Below are positions 7,211-7,450 of a stretch of 7,450 nt of DNA, in pieces. Every line of letters starts with the position of its first letter. Position 1 is the stretch's first letter. Origin of the DNA: Calditrichota bacterium (GTDB lineage Bacteria; Calditrichota; Calditrichia; RBG-13-44-9); contig JAFGSO010000069.1 in assembly GCA_016934605.1 (NCBI GenBank), positions 1 to 7,450 on the forward strand, read 5' to 3'. Below the pieces are notes generated by a model. It was not told the origin of the DNA and did not search any database. It was given only the letters and a program-made list of their open reading frames with translations. The position numbers were made by a program, and so were the translations under genes.

Positions 7211-7224
7211 TTTAAGGGTAAGAC

Positions 7225-7253
7225 AATATAAAAATATTTGTCTCTCAGTTCAA
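7225..7253 (-). promoter_or_regulatory. Candidate sigma-70-type promoter of the secreted-protein pair
   Basis: Minus strand: TTGAAC (7248-7253) as -35 and TATATT (7225-7230) as -10, with a 17-bp spacer. The -10 matches TATAAT at five of six positions and the -35 matches TTGACA at four. The -10 ends 25 bases before the ATG, leaving a short leader that includes the ribosome-binding site. I found no Bacteroidota-style TAnnTTTG element on this strand here. The call rests on motif fit alone. Confidence 0.5.
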
Positions 7254-7303
7254 GATTTTTACGGAAAAACCGGGAGTCATAATATCCAATGTGTTGGTAA
7301 AGG

Positions 7304-7327
7304 TTTGTCAAAATAAATTTTGACAAA
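7304..7327. promoter_or_regulatory. Perfect 24-bp palindrome, candidate operator
   Basis: TTTGTCAAAAT (7304-7314) and ATTTTGACAAA (7317-7327) are exact reverse complements around a central AA. Outer half-sites TGTCA/TGACA suggest a dimeric regulator. It lies about 50 bp upstream of the candidate -35, a position more usual for an activator or for a gene beyond the right edge. No T-tract follows on either strand, so it is not a typical terminator. Confidence 0.5.
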
Positions 7328-7353
7328 TCCAGGTAAAGAAGAATGACATGGTA

Positions 7354-7367
7354 ATACCTTCAGGTAT
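7354..7367. repeat. Small inverted repeat between the two palindromes
   Basis: ATACCT and AGGTAT flank TC. The arms share the ATACC/GGTAT element with the outer ends of the palindrome at 7374-7405. It may be an extra half-site pair or chance in AT-rich sequence. Confidence 0.3.
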
Positions 7368-7373
7368 CTAATC

Positions 7374-7405
7374 CTGGTATATTAAAATTTATTTTGATAT
7401 ACCAG
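7374..7405. promoter_or_regulatory. Second palindrome with 15-bp arms, candidate operator
   Basis: CTGGTATATTAAAAT (7374-7388) pairs with ATTTTGATATACCAG (7391-7405) at 14 of 15 positions around TT. The single mismatch (T7383 with G7396) becomes a G-U wobble in a plus-strand RNA. The core AAAATTTATTTTGA is the same as that of the first palindrome read on the minus strand. Neither strand shows a following T-tract. Confidence 0.5.
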
Positions 7406-7450
7406 AAACTGTGTTATGCGGTATTATCCAATTGGCCGGTATTAAGGGTG

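Larger units (their letters stand above)
7200..7450. other. Upstream regulatory region, no gene recognised
   Basis: This 251-bp AT-rich stretch holds the ribosome-binding site, candidate promoter and palindromes listed separately. At its right end CGGTATTA occurs twice, 18 bp apart (7419-7426 and 7437-7444), a weak direct repeat. I see no coding sequence. The gene beyond the right edge is unknown, so the palindromes could serve it instead. Confidence 0.5.

Noticed and set aside
7123..7326. Minus-strand 67-residue frame overlapping the start of the 345-residue gene
   Set aside because: It is out of frame with the secreted protein, ends inside its signal peptide region and runs through the candidate promoter and palindrome; no domain is visible.

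Overview
The window carries four protein genes, all on the minus strand, so they read from right to left. In order of reading they are a secreted protein of 345 residues (6162-7199), a larger secreted multidomain relative of it (4073-6151), an L-fucose-isomerase-family enzyme (2234-3943), and the ATPase of a sugar ABC importer (1-1477, cut by the left edge). I see no rRNA, tRNA, CRISPR array, transposase or integrase.

The 692-residue secreted protein ends in a C-terminal module with an NYPNPFNP motif. Such type IX secretion (Por) sorting domains, with this spelling, are typical of the Fibrobacterota-Chlorobiota-Bacteroidota (FCB) group, especially Calditrichota/KSB1/Marinimicrobia/Ignavibacteria-like lineages. 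The modest GC content and a repeat-like block at 1917-2133 fit this group. The assignment to FCB is an inference; a finer lineage cannot be read from the window.

Layout. 7200-7450 is a regulatory-looking stretch with a good sigma-70-type promoter and two related palindromes whose centres lie 74 bp apart. It precedes a tightly spaced gene pair (10 bp gap, ribosome-binding site overlapping the upstream stop codon) encoding two secreted proteins that share a core I cannot assign to a known family. The larger one adds a possible carbohydrate-binding-like sandwich, a BIG2 immunoglobulin-like domain and the sorting domain; the smaller one is signal peptide plus core only. A 129-bp gap with no clear terminator leads to the isomerase. 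A 756-bp non-coding gap holding the nested inverted-repeat element separates the isomerase from the ABC ATPase.

Working together (inference). A sugar isomerase beside an RbsA/MglA-type ATPase suggests a monosaccharide uptake and catabolism locus, for fucose or a related aldose. The secreted pair upstream could act on or bind a glycan or glycoprotein outside the cell, but nothing in their sequence proves this. Permease, binding-protein and further catabolic genes would lie outside the window.
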